NCBI GenBank assembly: GCA_037074585.1
Contig: CM073496.1
Location: 45,325,001 to 45,389,000, forward strand
Direction: 5' to 3'
Source of the DNA: Biancaea sappan
Lineage: Eukaryota; Streptophyta; Magnoliopsida; Fabales; Fabaceae
DNA length: 64,000 bases
In this document: one piece after another, positions 62,201-64,000 of the stretch
Numbering within the stretch: position 1 is the first letter of the stretch
How the letters are laid out: the number at the start of each line of letters is the position of its first letter
Notes under the pieces: generated by a model
What the model saw: the letters and a program-made list of their open reading frames with translations, nothing else
Told to the model about the DNA's origin: nothing
Database searches by the model: none
Made by a program: the position numbers and the translations under genes

Positions 62201-64000
62201 CTGGAGAGAAAGAGTGGGTTACCACAAGCTTTCTTGGTCTTTCTGCAAATGAAAGCTCTGATACTGCAAATTGTCTGGATTCAACACAAAGAAAGCATGT
62301 TGTGCCTCAGCAAGGTCCATATCCTTCCTCAGCAAGTAATGTAGTGGTATGATCTCGTCTTCCCGTTGCTTCTATACAAACTGAATACTTTGTCAACAAT
62401 TTTACTGATTGCACTGGTGAGCATTGTTCTGGATAGTCATGCATTTAATTTTGATTGTAGAATGGTTCTGCTCTCCTATTTCCTCTGGGCCAGCGTCAAC
62501 CATCAGTGACAGCAGCAACTAGTCAGGCTGGAGTTTTGAATTCCACCAACTCTGCTTCCTCCTCTAATAAACCTAATAGTTCAGCTGCTGCTTCTCTTTG
62601 TTCCTCTTCAGCTTTCCCAGCAGTTACTTCTGCTATGAACTTTAGCCACTCAAATTTGGCAGCCAATGATGCTCCGTATGTGACAATAGTACAGAATAAT
62701 GGGTACCCGTTCCCCTTTTCAACACCTATTGGAGCCACTGCAGCAATTAGAGGTACGAGCCCTGCACAAGCAACAAATTTACTCAATGGGCCTTTCTACT
62801 CTTCTCAGATGTTCCATCCTCTTCAGCAACCTCACTCCCAAGTGCTGGTTCAACCAGGTTATATTAATACAAACACATCAAATGTGTCATCATCATCATC
62901 TCATAAGCAGTCACGTGGTGCGCAAGCTGATGGCAATAACATTTTGACCTCTGCTACTACGCAATTGCAACGGTCGCAGAAGCAACATATCTCACAGTCA
63001 CGTCCTCGCAAGCTGGAGACTGAGGTGGGCGGAGATATTGCTCCATCTTACTCCCAAAAGAATGTGTATGGGCAGAATTTGAAGATTCCAGTTCAACCAG
63101 TGAACTTATTATTCAGGCCGTCTGCAACACCAGATAGTTCTGTTGGCTGTGGAAAAAATTTCGGCGACCAGCAGCAAAAGCAGCAGGCTTTGGGGGAGGT
63201 TGAGCTTGTGCCCTCTCAAGCATTTGCCATATCGTTTGCTGCATTTAATGGGACCAGCCCACCGTCAAACCTTAACTTCTCATCCATGGCACAGAACCCA
63301 GTGATGTTTCAAAGCCTGCCTGATATTGAATGGCAAGGATTTCAAGCTACAGGGACGTCGCGTCCTGCACAGTTAGGGACTTATTCAATGTGCGAAGGGA
63401 AGAGTGGGGGCAATTCTTCTCACCAAGATGATGAAAAGAAAGCCATTTCGGGGAAGTCATCAAAAAATGGGCCAACAACCCTTAATTTTGATAATTCATC
63501 AAAGAATCTTAACTTTGTGTTATCTCCTATGAATGGAAGCTGGCCTAGTCGTTCCAGTCCTGGTAATGTTTCAAGTTCGCAAAAATTGCTTCAGCTTCAG
63601 AAGAAATATGGCATACAACAGCAGCAACCTTCTATGGCTAGTCAATATAAAGCATTGCCCTCCAATGCCACTTCTGCTACGAAATTTGTAAGCAATCCCC
63701 CCATTTTTTCAAAAAATCCCTCTCAATGTAATAGTTCTAACCAAGCTTCTCAGTCAAAGAGCTCAGGAAGAACCACAGATCCTCAAGTTCATCATGTATC
63801 TATCAACACAACTAATAACCCATCCCTAAAAAATTTTTATCAGGAGCAAGGAAGAGTTTTGCAGGGTCATGCACAGATATCTTTTGGGGGAAACTACGAA
63901 ACATCCCTGTCACCACAGGGGCAACAACAACTCAGTAATAGCAAATCTGTGTGTACAAAAGTTGCCGGACCTCCACCTAATGGAGGTAACTTGAAGCCAA
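59261..64000 (+). CDS. TIC: TIME FOR COFFEE-like clock regulator, partial at the right edge
   Basis: Twelve exons are resolved: 59261-59336, 59425-59775, 59913-60064, 60173-60437, 60543-60846, 60931-60991, 61077-61157, 61239-61485, 61583-61649, 61779-61845, 61963-62346 and 62461 to beyond 64000. All phases agree. About 1198 residues are seen. Family marks are the basic KKDKDRDR start, DEMIGVTVPRKARSA (about residue 130), EIEIAELLYGLM, KFEIDLMAPPPM.VSPER, PLQTVV, and PKRCATHHYIARNIFLHQQF with FWPAA-like NHSWPAAVGSASL, then a long Ser/Gln/Asn-rich, largely disordered region. TIC is a nuclear plant protein that sets circadian amplitude and links the clock with sugar and jasmonate signalling (family knowledge). 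The gene continues past the window. TIC or TIC-LIKE cannot be told apart here. Confidence 0.93.

Overview
This is nuclear DNA from a flowering plant, probably a woody eudicot. It is AT-rich, its genes have GT-AG introns, and its proteins are of plant-only or plastid type: TIME FOR COFFEE-like, P/U-type cyclin, group III patatin-like phospholipase and chloroplast ribosome recycling factor. Simple repeats and nested transposons fill the gaps. The species cannot be fixed from the sequence alone. No tRNA, rRNA or CRISPR array was found.

The left third (1-25.8 kb) is mobile DNA: a broken RTE-type LINE (2.5-4.3 kb), a long-TIR element rich in purine/pyrimidine tracts (4.4-5.7 kb), and a nest of elements from 6.7 to about 21.4 kb. 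In the nest, a Helitron relic (minus strand; helicase C-terminus at 20.9-21.4 kb, candidate 3' end at 6.69 kb) was split by a hAT transposon (6741-20812). The hAT was then hit twice by one LTR-retrotransposon family: a full-length 7.84 kb element (7469-15306, target duplication GATTC) and a solo LTR (16875-19233, target duplication ATAAG). A 615 bp hAT-type MITE with a perfect 8 bp target duplication lies at 23.8-24.4 kb.

The most unusual content is inside the 7.84 kb element. Its internal 3 kb has no gag or pol. It carries instead two intact, divergently arranged, homologous small genes (10204-10752 minus; 11973-12437 plus). Each encodes an acidic/basic coiled-coil protein with an EAR-like LDLNLSL motif at exactly residues 18-24, a basic cluster and a conserved DCMNG segment. 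Each has its own TATA box. The two LTRs differ at only six bases plus two 1-bp indels by eye, so the element moved recently while carrying these genes.

The right part (25.9-64 kb) holds five host genes: a coiled-coil protein of unknown function (26.0-31.2 kb, with an antisense RTE LINE in its last intron), a P/U-type cyclin (34.2-35.0 kb), a pPLAIII patatin-like gene (45.2-46.4 kb, minus), chloroplast RRF (48.8-52.8 kb, 11 coding exons) and a TIC-like clock regulator that runs off the right edge (59.3 kb onward). Between them are a gag-only Ty1/copia derivative (38.7-41.1 kb), several MITE-like inverted repeats and AT-rich DNA without recognisable genes. The host genes show no functional cluster; they are ordinary neighbours.
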